Shown here in pieces: positions 10,043 through 17,851 of a stretch of 64,000 nucleotides of DNA (its first letter is position 1; the number at the start of each line of letters is the position of its first letter). This DNA is from Gracilaria gracilis (taxonomy: Eukaryota; Rhodophyta; Florideophyceae; Gracilariales; Gracilariaceae): positions 186,001 through 250,000 of the forward strand of contig JARGSG010000024.1 of assembly GCA_030374805.1 (NCBI GenBank). The letters are read 5' to 3'. The notes under the pieces are model-generated. The model made no database searches. It saw only the letters and a list, made by a program, of their open reading frames with translations, and was not told the DNA's origin. The position numbers were made by a program, and so were the translations under genes.

Positions 10043-10525
10043 TCAATCGTTTTGCATATCGTCTGGGTCTGGAGGCTCGACGCCAAAATTAACATCTCTG
10101 TTCAACATCTTCTTCATAATGTTATCCTTCACCATCATCTGGCGCGCAACCTCAACCGCAAGTTTGCGACATTCATCGCCGCTCATCCGCTCCACCTGCT
10201 CTTCATATTGCTTCATTAGCAGTTGTTGGGCAAGCGTTAGCTCGTTGGGCGTCTCTGGAAGCGCCTCTGCCTTGTCCTCGTCAGATGGCTGATAGACAGC
10301 GCGCGGGAAAAGAGGGTTCTTGTGCTTCGGAGGCGAGCGAGGTCGCTTGCATAAAGGGCTGTAAAACGTTGACGTTCTAGTGTGATTGCGATAGGGAATG
10401 GAAATGGGAAGGATGAACGAGCACAGCTGTGAGACGGAGGTGGTCATTATGGCAGACGAAGGTTGCTGGGATGCGTTTATCTGCATCGTTAACCTTCTGG
10501 TTGAGCTTTGAGGCGGACTGGACAA
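10043..10525 (-). CDS. NblA/Ycf18-like phycobilisome degradation protein, nuclear-encoded
   Basis: NblA proteins are about 60-residue helical adaptors that bind phycobilisomes and, in cyanobacteria, the Clp protease to trigger antenna breakdown under nutrient stress. In red algae the gene (ycf18) is usually plastid-encoded. Residues about 92-145 here match the family plan: ELTLAQQL, an EQVERMSGDE core, then RQMMVKDN and a leucine-containing tail, compared with the usual EL[ST]xEQ ... QVxxMSxxQ ... MMV[KR][ED] spacing. The ~90 residues before it are Ser/Thr/Arg/Pro-rich with few acids, as in a plastid transit peptide. The best start may be the internal ATG at 10447 (MTTSVSQLC, about 134 residues) rather than 10525. 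An acidic tail (EPPDPDDMQND) is unusual for NblA. The assignment is by motif reading, without a search. Confidence 0.6.
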   Translation of the reverse strand: MSSPPQSSTRRLTMQINASQQPSSAIMTTSVSQLCSFILPISIPYRNHTRTSTFYSPLCKRPRSPPKHKNPLFPRAVYQPSDEDKAEALPETPNELTLAQQLLMKQYEEQVERMSGDECRKLAVEVARQMMVKDNIMKKMLNRDVNFGVEPPDPDDMQND

Positions 10526-11582
10526 CTCTGGCGGCGTGCGATGACCAGCATATCCTGAACGCGAGATGTGGGTGTAGGGTTTTAGGATCGTCTCAGAAAT
10601 TGCCGAAAATCAACAACACGTGTGCAACTGACCAGTCTTCTGAAGGGCGCACACAACGGTTGTCCCAAAGTTGTCCCACACTTGCAACGTCACCGCACGG
10701 TATTATATACAAAGGTCTCTCCCTCCTTCAAGATGAATCATGCTCCTTCCCCGGGTCTAGCTACTAGTGCAGTGTAGTGTAGTGGGAGGTCCAAAAAGAG
10801 CTTCGCCGTTTCGGTTTGGACGTGGTACCATGTGTTTCTCCAAGCTTAAGAAGAGGGCGTTGGTGCTAACCTCACGAGTGGCAATGGCACCACCTCACCA
10901 TCAAGCCGTTTTGCAAGGGCGCGTTTAATTCAGTTCGTTATGGAGTACGTTTGTCGTGGTTGAGAACTACATAGTCACACGCAGCTGATAGACAAGCGGA
11001 GTGCTATCAGAGTCCCCCGAAAGGCCATCGCTCAAAGTCTTAAATTAAATGGTTGCTGGGCTCTAATGCGTAATTCGTGTTTCCGTCAATGCAAGCGTAA
11101 AGAATCACTGTCAGAAAGACAATAGCTTCCAGCATAGAACTTAGAATACAAAGGGTTGGTTTGCGTCCAAGAGATCTCGGCCCTTCGCAGCTCCGTCCTA
11201 AAGTGAATAGCACAGAATCGGGAGTAAGATTGTAAGACAGATGAACGTGGATCCAAGCAGTGATAAAGTACAAGAGTACCCGCTAATTGCTCCAAGGTTA
11301 GCTTTCTGTTAATACGGTCAGCAGAAGTGATGAAAAAAGAAGAGCAAGCCACTATGCAAGCATGGCCGAAACGTTGAGAGCAACGGCGAATCCAAATTTG
11401 ATGTGCAGCAGGCGCGGAGGTTGCGGACAACTTGTGAGCCCCAGATACGTTTATCGTCATCATCAACATGCTGTGCGGGGGTTGAGATGACATTAGCAGG
11501 CAAAATAGACAAGCAGCGAAACGCTGCGCAAGTTTCTGCTACCGCATTTGTCATTACACAGGTAGCTTCGTTGTAGAACCTG
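10526..11582. other. Intergenic region, no supported gene
   Basis: No convincing coding sequence. It lies downstream of GOT1 and upstream of the NblA-like gene. Minus-strand frames at 11086-11493 and 11318-11614 overlap each other and lack domains. One could hide a short terminal exon of GOT1, but I cannot show this. Confidence 0.5.
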
Positions 11583-12071
11583 CTAATCGGTCGGCAATCT
11601 GAATACAGGAACAAGATGAAGAACAGGAATAAGAGTTAGCAGCAATCGAGCGGTCAATAAAAGGATATATGAACGTAAACGCACGTTTCGAACTATTGGC
11701 AACCCAAGAAGCTTGCCAAATACGGGGGCCCGTCTTAAGAACGCAATCACGACTGGAAAGAAGTCGCCGAACAAGTTGATGAAACCAAAGAGCTCGATGG
11801 CCATACCAATGATTGGTAAACCAAACAGTACGAGAGCCATCCCACAGAAGAAAAAGACAGAAGCTTTTGCTTTCCGCTTCTGAAAGAAGAAGCGCACAGA
11901 ACGAGTGGGACCAATTATCATCATTACGCCTGCAAGATAAAGAACGTTTCCCATTGCCAGGAGGCCCTTATCAAAGAAGAGTGCGACACCGAGCACGGAA
12001 AACGCTAGACCGAACGCTGTGAGACCGATTCCGATCTTTCGCACATCCGTGATAGCGAACGGGGAAGACAT
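11583..12071 (-). CDS. GOT1: GOT1-family Golgi vesicle transport protein
   Basis: Small tetraspanning membrane protein of the ER-Golgi system that supports COPII/COPI vesicle traffic and early-Golgi fusion. Family signatures are clear: DVRKIGIGLTAFGLAFSVLG, LFFDKGLLAMGNVLYLAG, the FFFQKRKAKAS loop, FGLPIIGMAIELFGF and DFFPVVIAFLRRAPVFGKLLGLP. Four hydrophobic segments lie at about 12-32, 36-55, 68-90 and 92-112. The family normally ends about ten residues after the GSLLxLP motif (near 138-140 residues). This frame runs on to 162 with a hydrophobic tail. A GTGCGT donor-like site just after LPIVRN could instead lead to a short last exon. It diverges from RPN9 across 457 bp. Confidence 0.88.
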   Translation of the reverse strand: MSSPFAITDVRKIGIGLTAFGLAFSVLGVALFFDKGLLAMGNVLYLAGVMMIIGPTRSVRFFFQKRKAKASVFFFCGMALVLFGLPIIGMAIELFGFINLFGDFFPVVIAFLRRAPVFGKLLGLPIVRNVRLRSYILLLTARLLLTLIPVLHLVPVFRLPTD

Positions 12072-12528
12072 TTGGGGAACGGGTTTGGAAGGGGGAGATT
12101 TGAAGAAAGAGCTCTGAACGACGAATGGACGAAAGGAAACGCTGTGAGAGAAGTGGCGAGTCGGGACTGAGGCAGTGATAGGGGATAGATGGGGCGGCGA
12201 GTAGGCGTTTATCTGGCCGCTCTAGAGAACTCTGTCTGGGGGAGCCATGCTTGTCGGGACTTGTTGACTGCCCAAGCAGCACTCGCGCTGTCTTGCGTTG
12301 CAAGTGCCGAACCGGCTCAAAAGATGCGCACGTGGCCACGTTTCGAGAGTTAAGTGCGAGAGGCACCGGCGCAAGTTTGCATGGTGCCTGCACTCTGAGC
12401 GTAGATGGCACTGCCTGGTGCTCCGCGCCGCTGTCGCTGGAGGATCGTTCCCGCTCTGTGGCACTCCCTCTTCAGAAGGCGCGCCGTCTCTGCATACGCA
12501 CCCATCTCCAGAGCTGAAGCGATCCGCC
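12072..12528. promoter_or_regulatory. Divergent GOT1/RPN9 intergenic region
   Basis: 457 bp separate the start codons of two divergent housekeeping genes, so this is probably a shared bidirectional promoter. The frame of RPN9 is open back to 12298, but that part has no proteasome homology and looks like leader. I see no clear TATA box. Confidence 0.5.
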
Positions 12529-13701
12529 ATGGCTACCGCAGTTGCTGCCGAGTACATCCAACAGCGCGTCGCATCTGCCCCCGATGAATCCGCAAAAGCC
12601 GCGCTCACCTCTTTGATGCACTTCCACGAGGAGAAGCTTTGGCACCAGCTGACCGAGTATGTGAAAATTCTTGTCGCCGATCCCAAAGTCAACGATAAGA
12701 TTGGCTTGTACAGTTCCTTTCTCAAGCATTTTGAAGCCAAGTTGAACCCTATATCGCTTGTGCAGATCCTCGTTGCAATTGTTCGCTCAGAGTTACATCA
12801 AACCCCATCTGATGCTCTAGCGTTTCTTTCTCCCTTGCTTGTTGCTGATGGTGGCAAAGGTACCGTCGTAACCGAAAGTGATGAAGCCCATGTGCTCTTG
12901 CTCTCACATGTCGCGGTACTCCACATGAAGGCCAGCGATAATGCAGCGTGTAAGAAGGATGTTGAAGCTGCCCGCGTTTTGGTTGAAGCTGCGCATGACA
13001 TGAATCCTCTTGTTCATTCTGCGTTTTATCGTGCGGCTGCCGAGTATCATAAGGTTGTCGGTACCGCCTCTGATTTCTTCCGAAACGCACTTCAGTTCCT
13101 TGCATACACCCCGCCAAACACTCTGGATGTATCGGCTCAGCATAGATGGGCCTTTGATATTGGTATAGCAGCCTTGGTTGGGAACGATATTTACAACTTT
13201 GGTGAGGTTCTATCCCATTCCATTGTGCATTCTCTACGGGGCTCTGAGAATGAATGGCTTTTGCTCCTTCTCGAAGCATTCAACAGCGGAGATCTGGAGA
13301 AGTTCGACTCTGTTTGTCAACAATCCTCAACACAGATGAATGCTCAACCTGTGCTTGTGGCTAATGAAGAGTTTTTGAAACAGAAAGTTACCATCTTGGC
13401 TCTCATGGAATTATGCTTCTCTAGGTCTCTAGAACACTCAATTCCATTCGCTGATGTTCAAAAAACATGCCGTTTACCACTGAAAGAAGTCGAATACCTG
13501 CTCATGCGATCGATGAGTCTGGGGCTAATATCCGGAGAGATTGATAATGTTGACCAATGCGTCACAATCTCTCGTGTTCAGCCAAGGGTGTTAGGAAGGG
13601 AGACTATCGGTGAAATGGCCAAGCGCTTGTCGAAATGGAGTCAACATGTCACGGACACCGTCGCGTTTTTGAATAAGACCACAGTAGGTATTGTGGAATA
13701 G
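12529..13701 (+). CDS. RPN9: 26S proteasome regulatory subunit RPN9/PSMD13
   Basis: Lid subunit of the 19S regulatory particle, needed for stable incorporation of Rpn10 and for lid integrity. It is a helical-repeat protein ending in a PCI domain. I chose the ATG at 12529 (MATAVAAEYIQQRV) because it gives 390 residues, matching the family's 376-393. The open frame before it is unrelated. Recognisable stretches include LTSLMHFHEEKLWHQLTEYV, YSSFLKHFEAKLNPISLVQI, SAFYRAAAEYHKVVG, a winged-helix PCI part with KQKVTILALMELCFSR, and PLKEVEYLLMRSMSLGLISGEID, ending with the C-terminal helix KRLSKWSQHV. It is intronless and appears intact. Confidence 0.92.
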   Translation: MATAVAAEYIQQRVASAPDESAKAALTSLMHFHEEKLWHQLTEYVKILVADPKVNDKIGLYSSFLKHFEAKLNPISLVQILVAIVRSELHQTPSDALAFLSPLLVADGGKGTVVTESDEAHVLLLSHVAVLHMKASDNAACKKDVEAARVLVEAAHDMNPLVHSAFYRAAAEYHKVVGTASDFFRNALQFLAYTPPNTLDVSAQHRWAFDIGIAALVGNDIYNFGEVLSHSIVHSLRGSENEWLLLLLEAFNSGDLEKFDSVCQQSSTQMNAQPVLVANEEFLKQKVTILALMELCFSRSLEHSIPFADVQKTCRLPLKEVEYLLMRSMSLGLISGEIDNVDQCVTISRVQPRVLGRETIGEMAKRLSKWSQHVTDTVAFLNKTTVGIVE

Positions 13702-14577
13702 ATAAACATGGTCTAAGAGCTGTTGGCAACAAAACTCTGACTTGTCCGGTGCCTATGGACGTTGTAAAGTTTCGGTTAACTGGAATATTGAGTTCCTGTT
13801 CTAATGGGAGACGATTTGCGGCGTTGACACTCACCGTTCCGGCACGCACTCATCGGCCCCTCGAACAAGTAGATAGATCCTCAAAAACACCCAAGGTGCA
13901 GAGACCCAGAAACGGCGCTGAAGTAGTACTCAACAACAGGTCCGTCGTCCTGGAGATGTGTTTGACAAAGTTCCATACTACATACACTTGTGAGCACCAC
14001 CAATTCCTCATAGCAGGACAGGTTCGTCCTGTACGTGAAGGTCAATTGGAATCAACCGAGCTATACTCTTCCAGTGACTCTAGTTGGCTTCACAACGTAC
14101 GAGGACCTCTTCTGCACAGTATATCGGAATCCCATGGAGGCTTCAGCTTGGTTTCTGGCAGAACGGGCGGGCCGTCGTTTATCATCCATGTGAAGCTTCG
14201 ACCAGCACCATCTGATTTTCTGCAATCTGTAACTTCATGGTCTTGCAAATGGTACCCTTACTGTCCGATTGCGCTTAAGCTTTTCTCTCCTGAAGTGGAA
14301 ATAGTTACGAACACTTTAATCCTTTTCTATCGAGCTCTGTCTCATGATTCTCTTTGAGATACTAATCAAGGTCCGAGCCCATGCTCGGCAGCAGAGATTG
14401 TTGCCCCCCAGAGAGGTACGACGGTGTCTACATAGACTTTGCTGTAGCCGCCCGAACGTGGAGAGCCACAGAAACCGCATGTCTCGCCTGGTAAACCAGG
14501 CTAGGCTAACAATTAACAGCATCATCACGAAGTAAAACGATACTCTCGCGTGCCGACCGGACTGAAAAAACTACAGC
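13702..14577. other. Intergenic region downstream of RPN9
   Basis: A 202-codon frame (13749-14357) has no recognisable domain and starts inside the RPN9 3' flank, so I do not call it. A strong 7-bp hairpin (GCCTGGT/ACCAGGC with a 2-nt loop) lies at 14486-14501. Confidence 0.5.
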
Positions 14578-14800
14578 TACAGGTAAACACTGTAACTAGT
14601 GTGGGTGGGTTATTAGTGTGGCAATACAAATTAGCGTAGCCCACACTATATTACGTGAACCTGTGAAAGGGGCGGACCCAAATAGTGCGGCCTAAAGAAT
14701 GATTTGAAACAGTTTAGGCGCGCATTATGATAGAAACACATCCCCTGGTGACACTGCCGTTCCCCAGAACAGCTTCACACCGTGTTCATGTCTCGAGACA

Positions 14801-15301
14801 GTGACTCTCACGGCATCTCCGATACTAAATGCCTTTGCGCTAACGGCTCAAGAGAACACCGCAATAACCAGTACTGAGCACCCAACAATCTCCAACTCGT
14901 CTATACAGCAATCCCCACAAAACGATGCCACCCCAGGATCTGACCAGACGCAAACCAGGCTCCAACGCAAACCGCAAATTGTTCTCACAAATACAAACAA
15001 AGCCCGCATAGCGCAGTGGATGCTTGAAACAGTAACTAATCATGGTGAAAAGCACATTGCATCAAAAGCCGTCGCCCATTTTCCCCAGTTCTTCCGGGGG
15101 TCCGTCAAGTCCAATCTACAGAGAGCCAGCCGCTACTGGAAAATGCGAAATGATCTTGTTGCGGAGCACAACCGCAGGTTCAAGACCAATAACTTCTCTT
15201 TTGTTCGCGTAACAAAGGAAGGTCTGAAGCGGCATAATTGCAAAAGCCGTGGTGGTAGAGAACGACGCATTACGCCATAGGTGTCAGCCCTTCATGGAGA
15301 T
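14801..15301 (+). pseudogene. Pogo A transposase, N-terminal fragment
   Basis: N-terminal, presumably DNA-binding, part of a DDE_1 (pogo/CENP-B-like) transposase. The segment FFRGSVKSNLQRASRYWKMR aligns with LFRGNMKTNIQKASRIWKTR of pogo B. An in-frame TAG at 15278-15280 follows ERRITP; beyond it the same frame continues (VSALHGDL) up to the CTAG insertion site at 15302. Over 32 residues spanning the insertion it aligns without gaps to pogo B. Confidence 0.75.
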
Positions 15302-15427
15302 CTAGTGTCTATTTGACAACTGACCTCATATGAGGTCAGTTTTCACAAACATAAATTTTTAGTAAAAGTTTTCACTTTTTCAAAAAAAACACTTTGTCCT
15401 CATCTCCGTCGTCCCCCCTTTGATGGC

Positions 15428-16378
15428 GTTACCCCTCCCATCGGTATGATTTGGCACAAATTTTTTTCTAGAGCCCATTGCGGGCGCAATTATAGCCACA
15501 ACATTAAAGGAACAACATCAGAGAGTAGGGGATGGAGTCCATTACCACAACAAACAATCATATCAAACTTTACTCATTCGTAACTTGCACAATCCGAAAG
15601 ACACTACCTGTCTCTCCAGACATTCTCAAAAACCGCTAGTGGTTCAATTTGCCACATTTTCAAACAGGACCTTAAGCGAATCGACGACAACCTTCTCGTC
15701 TTCGTCAAGATCGGCAATCAATCCACTGCCGTTATCGTAGCACTGCACGTCATTCATCGACGTCGTAGGCGCAACGACACCATTTTGGCGACGATGCTTT
15801 CCTCTGCGTATACCAGAAACCGCCAAAGCCTTCCGCTTCTCAATCAGCTCCTTTACGGTAAGGTATTTAGCGAGCAACTCTGACAAAAGGACTTTACTCC
15901 CTCTCCTGGAAGCAGTATGCACTGTTTGTGGGGCACGATTGGACACCTTTTCCAGAATAAAGGAGGAAGAGGCATGATTCTTCAACACATTCTACACTGC
16001 GTTTATGGCAACAGTTGGGTTCAGAGTGTTATCCAGTATCTCACTAACCATGCTTAGCCCTCTAGCATGAGTGGCACAAGTTCTACCCATAGTGTGGGAG
16101 CGATGACAGTTGCAGGCGTATCTCCTTCGCCGCTTTTTGCGCTGCCACTTAAGTCCGAAATGCCAGCGCAGTAAAAATGTAGAAGGAATCTCGCATCCAG
16201 ACCTGCAACATGGCGGCCGGCTTTCTAGGCGCCTATCAGCTCAAAGAGTGATATCGAAGGCATCTAACGGAGTCGTTTGTGGACGTTCCCACAACAAGGC
16301 GCCTTGAGGAGACTGTCAAGATCCGAAAACACCCCAAATTATTCCTATGTCCCAAATCATACCGATGGGAGGGGTAAC
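15428..16378. repeat. 951-bp segment bounded by a perfect 27-nt inverted repeat
   Basis: 15428-15454 (starting GTTACCCCTCCCATCGGTAT) is the exact reverse complement of 16352-16378. It lies in the 5' non-coding part of the piggyBac-like element. No direct target duplication flanks it. It could be a nested small transposon or a structural feature of the piggyBac left arm. Confidence 0.7.
15644..15988 (-). CDS. Unrecognised 114-codon ORF within the inverted-repeat unit
   Basis: An ATG-initiated frame with a basic, helix-prone middle (SELLAKYLTVKELIEKRKALAVSGIRRGKHRRQ) and an acidic end. It lies opposite to the piggyBac-like transposase and between the 27-nt inverted repeats. I recognise no family. 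It may be a fragment of an element-encoded accessory protein or a chance frame. Confidence 0.25.
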   Translation of the reverse strand: MLKNHASSSFILEKVSNRAPQTVHTASRRGSKVLLSELLAKYLTVKELIEKRKALAVSGIRRGKHRRQNGVVAPTTSMNDVQCYDNGSGLIADLDEDEKVVVDSLKVLFENVAN

Positions 16379-16807
16379 CGAAGTCGCCCATCACATGTAC
16401 ACAGCAACCCAGCTGGAGCATTCTTTTGCAACCGTCAACACAATCTGTATACAACGGCCCCGTCAAAAGACCCTCGTCATACACCAGAGAACAAAGTTCA
16501 CAGTCGTTCCCGCCTTGTAGTTTGTGAGTCGGAAAGCAAACAATAATTTGGATCTCTTTGGAAGTCAAAAATTGTTCCCGGAACAGTGACAAAAGTTGAC
16601 ATTCGTGTTGTCAACGGCCAAAACTCCACATTTCTCCCTATTCTGTTTGACCTTTCAAACCGCGAACAAAAATGTACTCTTTCTCTTTGCAGTGTAAAGA
16701 TTGGTGATGGTCTTCTTAAAAGTCAATAAACTAAAAATGTTCACACAGCAGTTGTAAAACCGTTACTCGCCGAAAACATTGACAATCAACCAAATTAAGG
16801 AGCACAG

Positions 16808-17205
16808 GTGCAAATTTTGCGAGAGGCGGATCATATATTACTATCACTCCCTTTCGACCAGTCAGTGACTGTGCATGATCGTGCGTGTAACACAAAGACA
16901 ATTTGTCGCCCTATCAATGGTTGCATGCAATTGCAGCCGCGAAAAGTTATTGGCCCAGCCGGAGAGTTTATCTCACCACGTCATTGCCCGAGTACGGTGA
17001 AATCCATGGACCATTTTCTATGGATGTTTTCCATTGGCCATCTGAAGACTATTGTGGAGAAGACGAACAAAAACTTGGAAAATGATGGCGCGTCTTTGAC
17101 GATTGGGGGAGGGCTTTTAAGGTTTTTTGGCCTGATGTTTTTAATAAGCAGGCTCGATTTTTCCAATAGAAGAGATATTTGGGGTTCAATAGCAGCATCG
17201 AGATA
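16808..17205 (+). pseudogene. piggyBac-like transposase, N-terminal half
   Basis: The segment GEFISPRHCPSTVKSMDHFLWMFSIGHLKTIVEKTNKNLE, then FFGLMFLISRLDFSNRRDIWGS, follows the start of the piggyBac DDE_Tnp_1_7 domain (P-[IL]xxFxxFF ... LIVExTNxY ... FLGLLxLMGxxxxPxxxDYW). The frame is cut at 17205 by RT1 and resumes at 26984. No convincing ATG is fixed; the open frame may begin upstream. Confidence 0.75.
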
Positions 17206-17713
17206 TGTAGTACAATGAGACCTCAATGGGTTGGTGCCACGTAGGCCTACTGGTGTGCTTTGCTGGCTGCACTGTACCCAATTGGTATTCTGTATTTTAT
17301 AATTTCTAATTCCTAATTTCTAATTTAGTTTAGCTTAACATTGCTGGCCCATGACAGTAGGTCATGGGCACAGCCGATGACGTCACGCCCGCATCGGAGA
17401 TCGGCGTCGGTGCACCTTGTATATATTGTGGTGCACATCGCCTTCCCACTCGGGTATTGTAAACTTAGGCACCACTAGGGCAGTAACTATACCATCTTGG
17501 TCACTTGCTACTCTATTACTATTCAGGTTTTACCGCGCGTCGACGTCTACTACCGTACACCTACACGGTCTAGACTAGTTGCCCCGCCTTTTGCCCCTGC
17601 GGGTTTCAGGTGCCCTACTACCATATTGGTTGTGTGTTTTTCCCCTTTAGGTTGAGCCCTCGCGCGCTCCCTCTACCAGGCGGACCCCACACCTTATCGG
17701 TATTAGTACGACA
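17206..17713 (+). repeat. RT1 5' LTR
   Basis: 508 bp, starting TGTAG and ending ACGACA (TG...CA ends). It contains a 9-bp-arm hairpin (GCCCATGAC/GTCATGGGC, 17347-17369), a TGACGTCA site at 17378-17385 and TATATAT at 17420-17426. Confidence 0.95.
17378..17426 (+). promoter_or_regulatory. RT1 LTR promoter candidate: CRE-like palindrome plus TATA
   Basis: TGACGTCA (17378-17385), the consensus for CREB/ATF-type bZIP factors, lies about 35 bp before TATATAT (17420-17426). Both are kept in the 3' LTR (CRE at 26643-26650). The arrangement fits a U3 promoter; bZIP control is an inference. Confidence 0.5.
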
Positions 17714-17716
17714 TTT

Positions 17717-17734
17717 TGGTCTCCCGACTTAGAA
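17717..17734 (+). other. RT1 primer-binding site
   Basis: TGGTCTCCCGACTTAGAA begins 3 nt after the LTR. It is complementary to a tRNA 3' end of the form ...TCGGGAGACCA. The implied C1-G72 pair with A73 is typical of eukaryotic tRNA-Tyr. Confidence 0.75.
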
Positions 17735-17851
17735 GTTTCTTGGTTTTTGTCGTACCTTTACTGGTGAACAGAAGACATTCGAAAGGATTCTGGAAGTTCA
17801 CACACCTATTTGGTTTCGTAGGAATACTCGCGAAGCAATTGGATACCACTA

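Noticed and set aside
9867..10292. 141-codon plus-strand ORF
   Set aside because: Antisense shadow of the NblA-like gene.
12749..13279. 176-codon minus-strand ORF
   Set aside because: Antisense to RPN9, which is clearly the real gene.
13749..14357. 202-codon ORF downstream of RPN9
   Set aside because: No domain, starts within the RPN9 3' flank, and composition resembles random sequence.
14486..14501. Hairpin as a bacterial-type terminator
   Set aside because: No T-run follows and the genome is eukaryotic; kept only as a note in the intergenic entry.
14344..14535. Structured small RNA or tRNA candidate
   Set aside because: I could not draw a cloverleaf or find box motifs; no RNA gene is supported.
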